The notes under the pieces: generated by a model | Told to the model about the DNA's origin: nothing | Databases searched by the model: none | What the model saw: the letters and a program-made list of their open reading frames with translations, nothing else | Source of the DNA: Cephalothrix simula | Taxonomy: Eukaryota; Nemertea; Palaeonemertea; Archinemertea; Cephalotrichidae | Direction of reading: 5' to 3' | Length of the DNA stretch: 11,603 nt | NCBI GenBank assembly: GCA_035591015.1 | Contig: JAXIUW010198399.1 | Coordinates: 1 to 11,603, forward strand | Program-made: the position numbers and the translations under genes | Shown: piece by piece, positions 1 to 7,070 of the stretch | How the letters are laid out: the number at the start of each line of letters is the position of its first letter | Position numbering within the stretch: the stretch's first letter is position 1

Positions 1-70
1 CACACACACACACAGACAGACTACGGGCGATCGCATAAGCTCACATTTGGTACTACGTACCAAGTGAGCT
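1..70. repeat. CA microsatellite end and hairpin of a dispersed repeat
   Basis: The window opens in a short CA run (1-14). At 38-70 the sequence folds back on itself: the arm AGCTCACATTTGGTAC pairs with GTACCAAGTGAGCT around a 3-nt loop, with a 2-nt bulge. The preceding text (about 24-37, gggcgatcgcataag) followed by such a hairpin resembles dispersed repeats common in marine invertebrate genomes. That resemblance is from memory and the family is not identified. Confidence 0.5.
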
Positions 71-798
71 AAAAAGTCACAACTGTTGATTTTTTCGTAA
101 AATTAGGTTAAAGATCCCTTTGACCCTTGAAAGCTTAGAAGGAATATGAATTCTAATTAATAATTCAACTTTTGAAGCGCCACGCAGAGGCCACCTAGCT
201 TCAAAATGCATTTATCTAAAACGGGTTTATACATTAACAATTCAAAGATAGCTTCCTTTCAACTGAAGCCTTAAGCACGCTGTCCTATCGAGAGCGATCA
301 CTTGGCACAAGGGCAAGGGCTAAAGAATCACAGGTCCAGCCTAAGTTTGAAAGATAATGGTCTACCACACATCGAGCTCGCGAACGTACAGATGGAAAAA
401 AGGTAGACCGCACACCGCAGAGGGAAATCGCGCGAAATCTCGCAAAGAGATAATGGTAGCACCACGTCATGAAAAGAAGGTCGATCGCACATGCGATCAT
501 AAACGATCACACAGCAAGCTCGCATATGGCATTGCCTTTTGTTCAAACTTAGACAACAAGTTTTGGCTATAATGTGGATATAAATTACATGTATATGGGT
601 ATCGATTCAACGACAGCTGGTTGGTACTATATGTGCAAAAAAAGTAAAGCCGGTGCAATAAGAAGTGGTCGAAGCATAATGATCAAGGAGTCCGGTTTTT
701 GTGAAAACGGTGAGGGGGTGCTGGGGCTCTTTTTGCGCCTTTGTGACGACTACATGTATAATGTGAAATGAAAATGTAATAAATTTGTCGAATCATAC
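71..798. other. Non-coding stretch, probably intron of the SZT2-like gene
   Basis: This lies downstream (minus strand) of the last exon seen for the SZT2-like gene. I find no further exon of that gene here. Open stretches at 285-572 occur on both strands and are best explained by a CG-richer patch with imperfect internal duplication: gataatggt occurs near 353 and again near 448, and aaggt-ga-cgcaca-like text occurs near 400 and 478. No promoter or terminator is evident. Confidence 0.45.
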
Positions 799-2105
799 TT
801 CTCTGTTTTGTTTTCCTCAGTGGTTTCCGGGATAATATCTGTATAATCATCCTTCCGCATTGAATCATAATGAAACTGTTGAATATATGTTCTCGTGTGT
901 CCACACACTGTATATAAATATTTAGTGATGTCAATTTCAAGTGGCCACGCTTCTTCGCATAAATTAATCGCTGAATCAATGTCGTGCGTATCCACACGAA
1001 GATTTAATTGCAAACTCTTAAAAACACCAGTTACAAAGCATCTATAATAGGCATCAGTTAAGTCCGTACAGTGCTTTATGAGTTCATGGTTTCCATTTTT
1101 AAGAGGGTCGCTTAGTGAATGTTCTGGCGAATGACGCCATCTATCGGCACTACCCTCGCTACCCTCGTCATCAATTAGTTTAAAAACAGGGTCAACGCGA
1201 GAGCTATCACATTTAAAGGAATAGTCGTGATACCAATCTTTAGGCGGGCGCTCGTTCCAACGGTCCTCCAGCTGTTTAATAATACGCCCTAAGGCCACGT
1301 TATAAACATACACTGGCAATTTAATATTTTGTTTTTGCTCATTATGAATGCCGCTTAGATCAATTGGTTCAACTACAGTTTTTGGGGGGTGCTTTTCAAT
1401 ACCCTCATTCCAATCCTCAGGCATGGGAGCATCCTCCATCACAGGTGTGCTGACCTCAGTATCATGAATTACTGTTGTATCACTGGGTTTAGAAAGCTCA
1501 AGCTTTAAAGTCGCCCCTTTATCATCCGCATCACCTTCCTTTGACGTGTTAACTTTATCCGGCTCACTTCGACCCATTAAAATTTCTAAATCGTGAAAAC
1601 TAGCCGGTAAAATTGTCAACACAGCATGTGTGTCTGAAACCATTTTCAGAAAGCACGTCCATCTAGGGAAATTTAAATTAGAATTATTAATATGCGAGCT
1701 TGTGTGACTCTCACTTCCGTAGGTGGTATTTTGCTCGCGTTTACTCGCGTTTTCAATAGGTTGTTGGTCCATAGTATCCCCAAAAGATGCCGTTAGCGGA
1801 AACTGTTTTTCAAGTAAAACTCGTTGCATACTTGAACTAATACTGTTACTTAAAAATTGCTGAGTATTTACATTAGATGAGACATTACTAGCGAGTGAGT
1901 AAGCGTGCGAGCTCAAACTCGTCATCGAGGCACCAGTATCAGTACTCAAAATACTCGTTTGACGAGCTGTTTTCATTTGCTCTAGTTCAGCCTCTGCCAT
2001 CAGGGTGGTGCTCGTTGTAACATATTCCTTCAGTCCAGTAGGTAATTTAAATAAGGGATCCGGATCCTCGCTCGTGCGGCCACGCTCAAGTATCATAAGT
2101 AGTAG
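799..2105 (-). CDS. SZT2: SZT2-like (KICSTOR subunit), large internal exon
   Basis: This is a 1307-nt exon, the fourth in order on the minus strand. SZT2 is the largest KICSTOR subunit. With KPTN, ITFG2 and KICS2 it holds GATOR1 at the lysosome, so that mTORC1 is switched off in amino-acid shortage. The exon begins after a pyrimidine-rich acceptor (ttgttttcag) in phase 0, which matches the previous exon. It probably ends at AA|GTATGA, leaving two bases of a codon. Reading in order: a Ser/Thr-rich region (roughly residues 30-130 of the exon), the block WTCFLKMV then VLTILPASFHDLEIL, a polar acidic linker, LPVYVYNVALG, then CFVTGVFKSLQ and EIDITKYLYTVCGH. These blocks appear in the same order in SZT2 as I remember it; I could not run a search. 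The open frame runs to 750 and back to 2201, but the parts beyond the splice sites look intronic. The donor is the least certain edge. Confidence 0.82.
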
Positions 2106-2214
2106 CTGAAAACAAATTAAAATAAATTTTATAATTGAATGGAAATTCAAAACACCATGAATCATTGAATGACGTGTATACAAATAGACGTCACAAAACA
2201 CTACCTTCTGCCTC

Positions 2215-2530
2215 CGCCGGGGCCCCCCTTCTAGATCTTTCAGAAATGTGAAATGTCATCGACTTTCGCTATTTTCTATATACCACTAGAGTTGGGGTTA
2301 TTATCCCAGAGGGATGGGGGCCACTGCAAGCCCATATGGAGTTCGCTGAACTCTTGAGGGCGCTTTTACAGTTTCTAGTCCCCGCTCCACTTTTTTAACG
2401 CTGACCGAGCCACCCAGCATCTGCCACTCGCGATCTGCCGATGGTAAGACTCGAACTCACGCTAGCCATGTCACGATGGATTTTATGACGTCATGACCTG
2501 CGTCGCCTAGTCCTTTAACCACTCGTCCAT
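2215..2530 (-). mobile_element. Putative tRNA-derived SINE
   Basis: Read on the minus strand, the segment begins with a polymerase III type A box (TGGACGAGTGG, 2529-2519) and has a B box (GAGTTCGAGTC, 2458-2448) about 60 nt downstream. The text between, GTGGTTAAAGGACTAGG, resembles the D arm of a Ser/Leu-type tRNA. The T arm can still pair (GTGAG and CTTAC around the TTCGAGT loop), but the anticodon arm is not recognisable, so this is a degenerate tRNA head rather than a tRNA gene. The body continues to roughly 2215, with gcagtggcccccatccc at about 2316-2332. No target duplication was found, so the downstream edge is a guess. Confidence 0.6.
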
Positions 2531-2609
2531 ATTGAATGGCACCCTAAACGCTATGCTATAGCAAATCTACAAACACCACAGGCAAACAAAAATACCAGAC
2601 ATTAAGATA

Positions 2610-2660
2610 ATTTACCGAAGCTTTCGGGACTTCAAGCCCCTTCCTCAGCGGAATTTATTT
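2610..2660 (-). repeat. Possible retroelement scrap (CTGAGGAAGGGGCTT...CCCGAAAGCTTCGG)
   Basis: On the minus strand the text ctgaggaaggggcttg is followed by aagtcccgaaagcttcgg. This recalls the conserved hairpin-forming ends seen in several retroelement families, Penelope-like elements among them. The resemblance is from memory and the segment is too short to assign. Confidence 0.25.
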
Positions 2661-2670
2661 TATGAATCCT

Positions 2671-3150
2671 TTCGCGGAGACGCGAGTCGTCTATTTGTCT
2701 ATTCTTTAATGTGCGGATACGCGATTCGCGTATTCTTCAATGTACGGATACGCGATACCAAGTCGAGTATTCTCTGATGTTTTGATACACGATTCGTGAA
2801 TTTTGCGGATGAATTTCTCGGCTACATCTTACAGATACGCGACATGCGGATACATGGGTTGTGTATTCTCTTATACGCCGATTCACATAAACCGCGTATC
2901 CTAAATTGTAAAAGACCAAGGCCTAGATGTACATCCGCAAATCGAATATCTGCACATTAGAAAGCATGCTAATACAGCTTCTTTCGTATTTGCGACTTTC
3001 GGATACGCAAGTCGCGTATTCGCTCATTCTCCAATGAACGCTTACGCAACTTGCGGATACACGAATCACGTACTCGCGTGTTCTCAAATGCGCTGATACG
3101 CGATTGGCGATTCGCGACTTGCAGTTACGCGTGTCGCTTATTCGCGAATT
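2671..3150. repeat. Degenerate minisatellite with a palindromic GATACGCGA/TCGCGTATC core
   Basis: A near-palindromic core recurs with decay across about 480 bp: cggatacgcgattcgcgtattc at 2714-2735, cggatacgcaagtcgcgtattc at 3000-3021 (20 of 22 identical), and further diverged copies near 2745, 2845, 3050, 3095 and 3125. Spacers such as ttcaatgta and tccaatgaacg between copies are also alike, giving a unit of roughly 30-36 bp in the better-kept parts. The patch is CG-rich against AT-rich surroundings. The open frame on the minus strand at 2737-2919 is an artefact of the repeat. Confidence 0.7.
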
Positions 3151-3416
3151 TTATAATATTCCGATAACCCCGGTACACGACTAGCTAAATGTTGAACATA
3201 CCTCAATACTTTAAGAAACGAGTAGACTAAAAAAATTTAATTTATAGTCCACCCTGCTTCAGCCGGGGTATTTCGGATACCGGACCCCGTTGAAACTCAG
3301 GAGTAGAGTCAAAAGTCAAATTTTCGTCATTTTGTTCTACTTTAAAAGGGTATGTTGGTTGTCAATTTTTTTGCGGGGGCATCGAAAAAGGTGTGAATTT
3401 TACATGGAAATAATAC

Positions 3417-3562
3417 CTGAGCACTTTCAAGGTCCGATAGAGGTAAAACTTTATCATGCGTATCTTCAAACTTTTCCAATAGTAGATCAAATAAAGTATT
3501 ATTCGATGATGAGTTGTCAAATTTATATCGAGAATCATGGCTGCGATCAGGAGCTGTTTCAT
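3417..3562 (-). CDS. SZT2: SZT2-like, third exon in the window
   Basis: This is a 146-nt exon between a T-rich acceptor (attttttttgtag) and the donor CAG|GTATTA. It takes one base (G) from the previous exon to complete an Asp codon and ends in phase 0, which fits the 2105 acceptor of the next exon exactly. The peptide is polar: it begins DETAPDRSHDSRYKF and ends in the acidic, leucine-containing LPLSDLESAQ. This corresponds to a variable part of SZT2 followed by a short conserved helix, as far as I remember the family. The phase agreement on both sides is stronger evidence than the residue match. The open frames on the plus strand over this stretch are shadows. Confidence 0.75.
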
Positions 3563-4108
3563 CTACAAAAAAAATTTGCCATAAACAAATAGATAATAAA
3601 TGCAGTGCACCAAAAATTCCTTTTATTCCGCCCCATGCCACTAAGGAGGATAAGCGCCAAATGAAAGCAAATTGATAAAATCACCAAGAATGATATACAT
3701 CCCCAAAACTGTGTATGAAGATTTCGGATTTCAATAAATCTTTGATAATATTTTGTGAGATTTTTTAAAGATCTCAGGACTTCAGAAAACTTATAGACTT
3801 TAAAAGATTATCAAGAATTCATGATTTTTTTCCGAGATTTCGCGAATTGTTTTCGGAATGTAATAATGAACTCGCCGAATTAACAAACACGTAAGATTTT
3901 GTGACAGCATCGTCGGTATTGTTTTACTCAAGCGACGAGGGTCTGATTGACTCTAGTGGAATAGAGTAACTGGGTCAAATTGGAAAGTAGTTTCCAAGTA
4001 TTGTCGTTTCCAGAAAATTCACGAGCTTCCTTTGAATTTTTACAATTTGATTATCACGAATTTCCGTTCTTTATTTTCGCATTTGCGAGAGCCGTGGCGA
4101 GTACATAC

Positions 4109-4257
4109 CGTGCAAAAACGTAGAGAATATCATTTCAACCTGTTGTGATTTGTGAAGAAGACCAATTAAGTCAAATGTGAAAGGAATATAATGAATTGCC
4201 ATATCTTGGTCGATGCTACTGTCTTTATTTGAACCCATAGTTGGGGTCTGTAATGAC
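4109..4257 (-). CDS. SZT2: SZT2-like, second exon in the window
   Basis: This is a 149-nt exon between the acceptor ttttactttttag and a strong donor ACG|GTATGT. It completes an Arg codon begun in the previous exon (AG+G) and leaves one base for the next. The key block is IPFTFDLIGLLHKSQQVEMI (about residues 21-40 of the exon). In SZT2, as I remember it, a segment of the form I-P-F-x-F-D-L-x-G-L-L followed by a QQ-containing hydrophobic stretch sits just after the M-x-T-F-E block found in the previous exon. The order and spacing are therefore as expected. The N-terminal part (SLQTPTMGSNKDSS) is polar linker. Confidence 0.8.
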
Positions 4258-4551
4258 CTAAAAAGTAAAAATTTAAATACGTAAAACACATGTATACAAA
4301 TGGAGGCGCACGCAAAATGTTTCTTTTTCAAGTCCCTACTGGAGCTCATTTTAGGAAAAAATGGGTGGTGGAAAAATTTAAATATACCCTATGACGTGAT
4401 CCACTTCATGAAAAATGTATAATGCTAAAGGGCTACCAATGCCCTTCCCAGTAAATCTCGACGGAGGCCGAAATTTTATGTTTTACTGTGCCTCATCCCT
4501 TTGCGTATGCAAATTTTGTGTTATTCGATTTTAAACATTTTAGTAACATAC

Positions 4552-4652
4552 CTTTGAATGGTTGGGGATAGTTCATTTGGCTCTTGACACATAGCAATAA
4601 CATGCTCGAAGGTAACCATGTTTGAAATGCATTCATAGTCAACTGGAAAAAG
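4552..4652 (-). CDS. SZT2: SZT2-like, first exon in the window
   Basis: This is a 101-nt exon between a pyrimidine tract acceptor (acatttttttcag) and the donor AAAG|GTATGT. It opens in phase 0 and closes with two bases of an Arg codon completed by the next exon. The peptide begins LFPVDYECIS and continues NMVTFEHVIAMCQEP, which matches the SZT2 pattern of an acidic/basic turn, Cys-Ile, then M-x-T-F-E and a Cys-Gln. That block falls roughly one third along the vertebrate protein (from memory). The upstream exons, about 1000 residues' worth, must lie at higher coordinates. I looked through the rest of the window and did not recognise the next one. Confidence 0.8.
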
Positions 4653-4976
4653 CTGAAAAAAATGTGAAAAAAATTTGACAAAAAATTTAGAAATTCCAAC
4701 TTTTGCCTATGAATTTCCATGGCTAAATATGTTGTTTTTATAGTACTTCCGATATGCTCAATGACCTCATGAAAAACCGTTCCGCGCTAGGTACAAATTT
4801 CACACTTTGTTTTGAACTTTTAAAGTTAAATACCCGACAAAACAAAACTTACATAAAGTTGTTTGTATACCAATACACGTTGACCCTTAAGTCTAGTGAT
4901 TTTGGAGATACTCAAAATTATCAGTTTTGAAGTAAATTCCGCAAGACGGAAGACTTATTTCTCACAGGCTGAATTA

Positions 4977-5035
4977 TCACGTGACCTTGTAAAAAGAATA
5001 TATATTCAAAACCCAAGAACATCTTATATCATTCA
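4977..5035 (+). promoter_or_regulatory. Histone-like core promoter of the first small gene
   Basis: A palindromic E-box (TCACGTGA, 4977-4984) is followed by a TATA element (TATATAT, 4999-5005). A cap site TCATTCA (5029-5035) lies with its A (5031) 32 nt from the first T of the TATA. TCATTCA fits the PyPyATTCPu cap motif described for invertebrate histone genes. This gives a 5' leader of about 47 nt. The positions are seen; the start site is inferred. Confidence 0.55.
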
Positions 5036-5077
5036 CAAAATCGAACTTAACAAATCATTACTGAGAAAATATCTGAG

Positions 5078-5446
5078 ATGGCTTCGAATGCTGAAGTGTT
5101 CAACTCTAATGAAATGTACATGTATTACCTCGCTTTTGAATCTAGTGATGAAGAAGTCATTCTGCAACAGAAGTTTCTAAAATCCGCCCGGGTCTTCAAC
5201 CGCTTAGTGAACTATGTAGAAGCAATGGATGTCAAGATCAACTCTCTTGAGATGCGTTACAAGTCAGCAAAAAATTCAGGAGCTGAATCGTTCAGAGAAT
5301 TGCGAGAACATCAACTCCAAAGTTTAGTATATGTTCGAAATTTATTTGATGACTATCTTCAAGAAAAAGCTCAAGAAACCAACGAACTATCTGAAGCTAT
5401 GCAACAACATTATGGTGCCTGCCTTCCAAGAACGCTTCCAAGCTGA
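5078..5446 (+). CDS. Acidic helical protein with a histone-type mRNA end (paralogue A)
   Basis: This is an intronless gene for a 122-residue protein that I do not recognise. The start has a good context (GAGATGG) and is the first ATG after the predicted cap site. Residues 1-26 are polar and end in an acidic patch (SSDEE). Residues 27-112 have the composition of long amphipathic helices broken near KNSG (65-68), suggesting a helical hairpin or coiled coil. A short tail contains Cys115 and two prolines. By count there are 18 acidic against 13 basic residues. There are no lysine-rich tails and no histone-fold pattern that I can see, so it is not an ordinary core or linker histone. From Arg38 to Gln109 it aligns without gaps to the protein at 6633-7028. 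The mRNA ends in a histone stem-loop 55 nt past the TGA, and no AATAAA is seen nearby. By analogy with histone mRNAs, expression may be tied to S phase or to the egg. Function is unknown. Confidence 0.8.
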   Translation: MASNAEVFNSNEMYMYYLAFESSDEEVILQQKFLKSARVFNRLVNYVEAMDVKINSLEMRYKSAKNSGAESFRELREHQLQSLVYVRNLFDDYLQEKAQETNELSEAMQQHYGACLPRTLPS

Positions 5447-5501
5447 ATTAGAAACGGCGTTGAACGCTTAAAGAGAAAGATCAAGACACCAATCTTAAAA
5501 C

Positions 5502-5517
5502 AGCCCTTTTCAGGGCT
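5502..5517 (+). terminator. Histone mRNA 3' stem-loop of paralogue A
   Basis: AGCCCT-TTTC-AGGGCT forms a perfect 6-bp stem with a 4-nt loop, preceded by TTAAAAC and followed by AACCA. This matches the replication-dependent histone signal (stem GGYYCU-like, loop UUUC, closing U-A pair, ACCA-like 3' flank), which SLBP binds and which replaces a poly(A) tail. It lies 55 nt after the stop codon, within the usual range for histone mRNAs. A clear U7-binding purine element downstream is not obvious; the following sequence is pyrimidine-rich (tttctctctcgaact). Confidence 0.9.
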
Positions 5518-5539
5518 AACCAATTTCTCTCTCGAACTA

Positions 5540-5870
5540 GCTTTGCATGTAATCAAAATCATTCATTTTTTTTTAATCGGTAAAGGTGACCCCCAGAGGT
5601 GAGCTGTAATTAATTTTGGTCTTTCAGAAATTTTTTCCGATGCAAAAGTGTTTGAAAATAGAATAATTTGAATTTTCATTTAAAGCCTCGCCACGGGTGA
5701 GTTGCAGACTCCAGGGAAAACATTCCCATGGACCTGCGAGTGCGGGTTATCGCGTGAGCCAGTATAGCCCTTACACCCCACGGGGCCCGCGGTTACGTTT
5801 TTGCCATTTTCATTTCACACGTTAGAATGAGTCTTCAGCTGACACACATGCCTGTTATACATTTAAAATA
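5540..5870. other. Spacer between the two small genes, no gene seen
   Basis: After a T-run (about 5566-5574) the spacer has a CG-richer patch (5685-5800) with a small fold-back at 5710-5732, where TCCA-GGGAA pairs with TTCCC-TGGA with one bulge. The patch looks like old repeat sequence. I could not identify it. Confidence 0.4.
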
Positions 5871-5884
5871 AAGGTTATATAAAA

Positions 5885-6277
5885 ATGGCAATCATTATAC
5901 CAGATCTGATTATACTTATAACAGAAACTCAACTTGAAACCCACGGCACCATCTACTTTATGGGGTCAGCCTTGACCCCTACAATTGATAAAGGAGGCAA
6001 ACAGGCCGCCAGAGGCCATGTTATATTTTGTCTGGCATCAAACATTACAAATGAATTTAAAATCCTGCACTGTTTTTATGAACTGCGTTTTTGTCCGAAA
6101 CCCCGCCTACAACTATATGTTTGTCACAAACTGTCACGTAATCGATATCAGATTGCGAATACTTTAGTCACTAAGCATTATTTCGTAGAGATAAATTTTG
6201 TCTCCCAGTCCTATGGGGTCCTTTTCGACAAGCAATCGGAAAATGTTGGCGGCGGATCCCCTAATCTGCTAATTTAA
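5885..6277 (+). CDS. Uncertain hypothetical ORF between the two small genes
   Basis: This is an open frame of 130 residues with no family I recognise. In favour: length, an ATGG start context, and an AATAAA at 6295-6300 shortly after the stop. Against: the only strong TATA-like string (TATATAAAA, 5876-5884) directly abuts the ATG, which would put transcription start inside the frame. The composition (hydrophobic start, many Cys and His, no clear domain) is also weakly protein-like. It has no histone stem-loop and no similarity to the two flanking small proteins. It may be chance or a transposon scrap. Confidence 0.25.
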   Translation: MAIIIPDLIILITETQLETHGTIYFMGSALTPTIDKGGKQAARGHVIFCLASNITNEFKILHCFYELRFCPKPRLQLYVCHKLSRNRYQIANTLVTKHYFVEINFVSQSYGVLFDKQSENVGGGSPNLLI

Positions 6278-6580
6278 CTTTTAAAACTTCACGTAATAAA
6301 AACTTGCAATTACTAAACAATCAAATTGGTTTAATAAGGAACACAGTCACGTAAGGGACGGTGTCAGATTGAGACCATGACATGTTGTTTATTTAGATAT
6401 TTTAACATCTGATCCAACAATCTGTACCATATTGTTCAGACCGTCTTGTTATTTTATGAATATTCTTTAGTAAAATTGTGGCATTTCCTTGCAATTTAGG
6501 AAATTTCAGGAGGAAAATTAGACAAAACTTACATTAAATCGGCGCTGGGGATGGAAATGTCAAAATGCCACATTTTCTCG

Positions 6581-6616
6581 TTTAAAATCAGGGTTATGGA
6601 AAAAAGAATTCATTTA
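6581..6616 (+). promoter_or_regulatory. Histone-like core promoter of the second small gene
   Basis: A TATA-like TTTAAAAT (6581-6588) is followed by TTCATTTA (6609-6616), which differs by one base from the PyPyATTCPu histone cap motif. The A of the cap site (6612) is 31 nt from the first T, nearly the same geometry as in the first gene. The 5' leader would be about 21 nt, which is short. Confidence 0.45.
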
Positions 6617-6632
6617 CATATCAAACACCGAA

Positions 6633-7028
6633 ATGAACATGCAAATTGAAGGTGATCATATTGACATGGATACAGAAAATGAATTCAGAATTGATTCAAA
6701 TTCCAGCAGCACTTCAGCATTTGATCCTTATAGCATTTTCAACAACATGTTACAAGAATACTGGAAAGAGCAGAGAATTTATGACCGCTGTATTGACCAA
6801 ATACGCATTCTTGATCAGAGAATTGAAGCTGTATCAGCCAGAGCGATGTCAGCTCATCAAGAAGGTCGGAAATTAATGTGTGATATTAGAGATATGGAGT
6901 TAGACACCTTAGCTGGTTTTCGGTATGTGTATTGTCAAGTTGCCATCAAGAAAAGAGACGATTTGATAGAATTAAGAGAAGATATCCAAGATTATGTGGA
7001 TGTTGTCTTCCAAGTTCCAGCCTGGTAG
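6633..7028 (+). CDS. Acidic helical protein with a histone-type mRNA end (paralogue B)
   Basis: This is an intronless gene for a 131-residue protein of unrecognised family. The chosen ATG is the first after the predicted cap site and has a purine at -3. The N-terminal 32 residues are strongly acidic then Ser-rich (DSNSSSTSAFDP). Residues 36-122 are charged and helical, again broken near an E-G pair (77-78). The protein ends VPAW. By count there are 26 acidic against 15 basic residues, so it is clearly acidic and unlike a histone. It aligns to the protein at 5078-5446 with a constant offset of ten residues. Shared positions are Arg48, Arg52, Asp61, Ile64, Arg70, Ser73-Ala74, Gly78, Arg86, Leu90, Leu93, Arg97, Lys107, Glu113-Leu114, Glu116 and Gln119, with many I/V, D/N, F/Y and K/R pairs between them. 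Its mRNA ends in the same stem-loop. An acidic partner of basic nuclear proteins is one guess; nothing here proves it. Confidence 0.8.
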   Translation: MNMQIEGDHIDMDTENEFRIDSNSSSTSAFDPYSIFNNMLQEYWKEQRIYDRCIDQIRILDQRIEAVSARAMSAHQEGRKLMCDIRDMELDTLAGFRYVYCQVAIKKRDDLIELREDIQDYVDVVFQVPAW

Positions 7029-7054
7029 TCTAAAGTTCAAGATTAAATAACAAA

Positions 7055-7070
7055 AGCCCTTTTCAGGGCT
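7055..7070 (+). terminator. Histone mRNA 3' stem-loop of paralogue B
   Basis: The 16 nt are identical to those at 5502-5517 (AGCCCT-TTTC-AGGGCT). They are preceded by AACAAA and followed by a perfect ACCA (7071-7074), and lie 26 nt past the TAG. No AATAAA is seen nearby. Identical signals after two diverged coding regions imply selection on the 3' end. Confidence 0.92.

Larger units (their letters stand above)
2106..3416 (-). other. Intron of the SZT2-like gene, repeat-rich
   Basis: This 1.3-kb intron holds a tRNA-derived SINE (about 2215-2530), a retroelement-like scrap (2610-2660) and a palindromic minisatellite (2671-3150). At 3260-3282 there is a short fold-back (GGTAT TTCGG ATACC), and a related inverted text (ccgataaccccggta) lies at about 3164-3179. 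No coding segment is evident inside it. Confidence 0.65.

Noticed and set aside
285-572. Small genes on either strand
   Set aside because: Frames are open on both strands because of a CG-rich, internally repeated patch; no promoter, splice signal or recognisable protein.
750-2201. A complete 483-residue minus-strand gene
   Set aside because: The first 32 codons lie upstream of a clear splice acceptor and read as intron, and the last codons follow a probable donor. It is an internal exon with flanking intron, not a whole gene.
2430-2530. A functional tRNA gene on the minus strand
   Set aside because: A and B boxes are present, but the anticodon arm and much of the acceptor stem do not form, and sequence continues into a SINE-like body.
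3290-3592. Plus-strand 100-residue frame
   Set aside because: It lies opposite an SZT2-like exon whose phase fits both neighbours; a shadow frame.
4851-4960. Additional minus-strand SZT2 exon ending at the GTAAGT near 4853
   Set aside because: The frame is open for about 34 codons, but the residues do not resemble SZT2, there is no pyrimidine tract, and it overlaps the upstream region of paralogue A.
4896-5180. Plus-strand frame overlapping the start of paralogue A
   Set aside because: It lies mostly upstream of the predicted cap site and in another frame from the conserved protein; a shadow.
5078-7028. Highly diverged core histones or linker histone
   Set aside because: Both proteins are net acidic, lack Lys/Arg-rich tails, and show long helical charge patterns rather than the short-long-short helix plan of the histone fold. 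Kept only as a remote possibility because of the gene ends.
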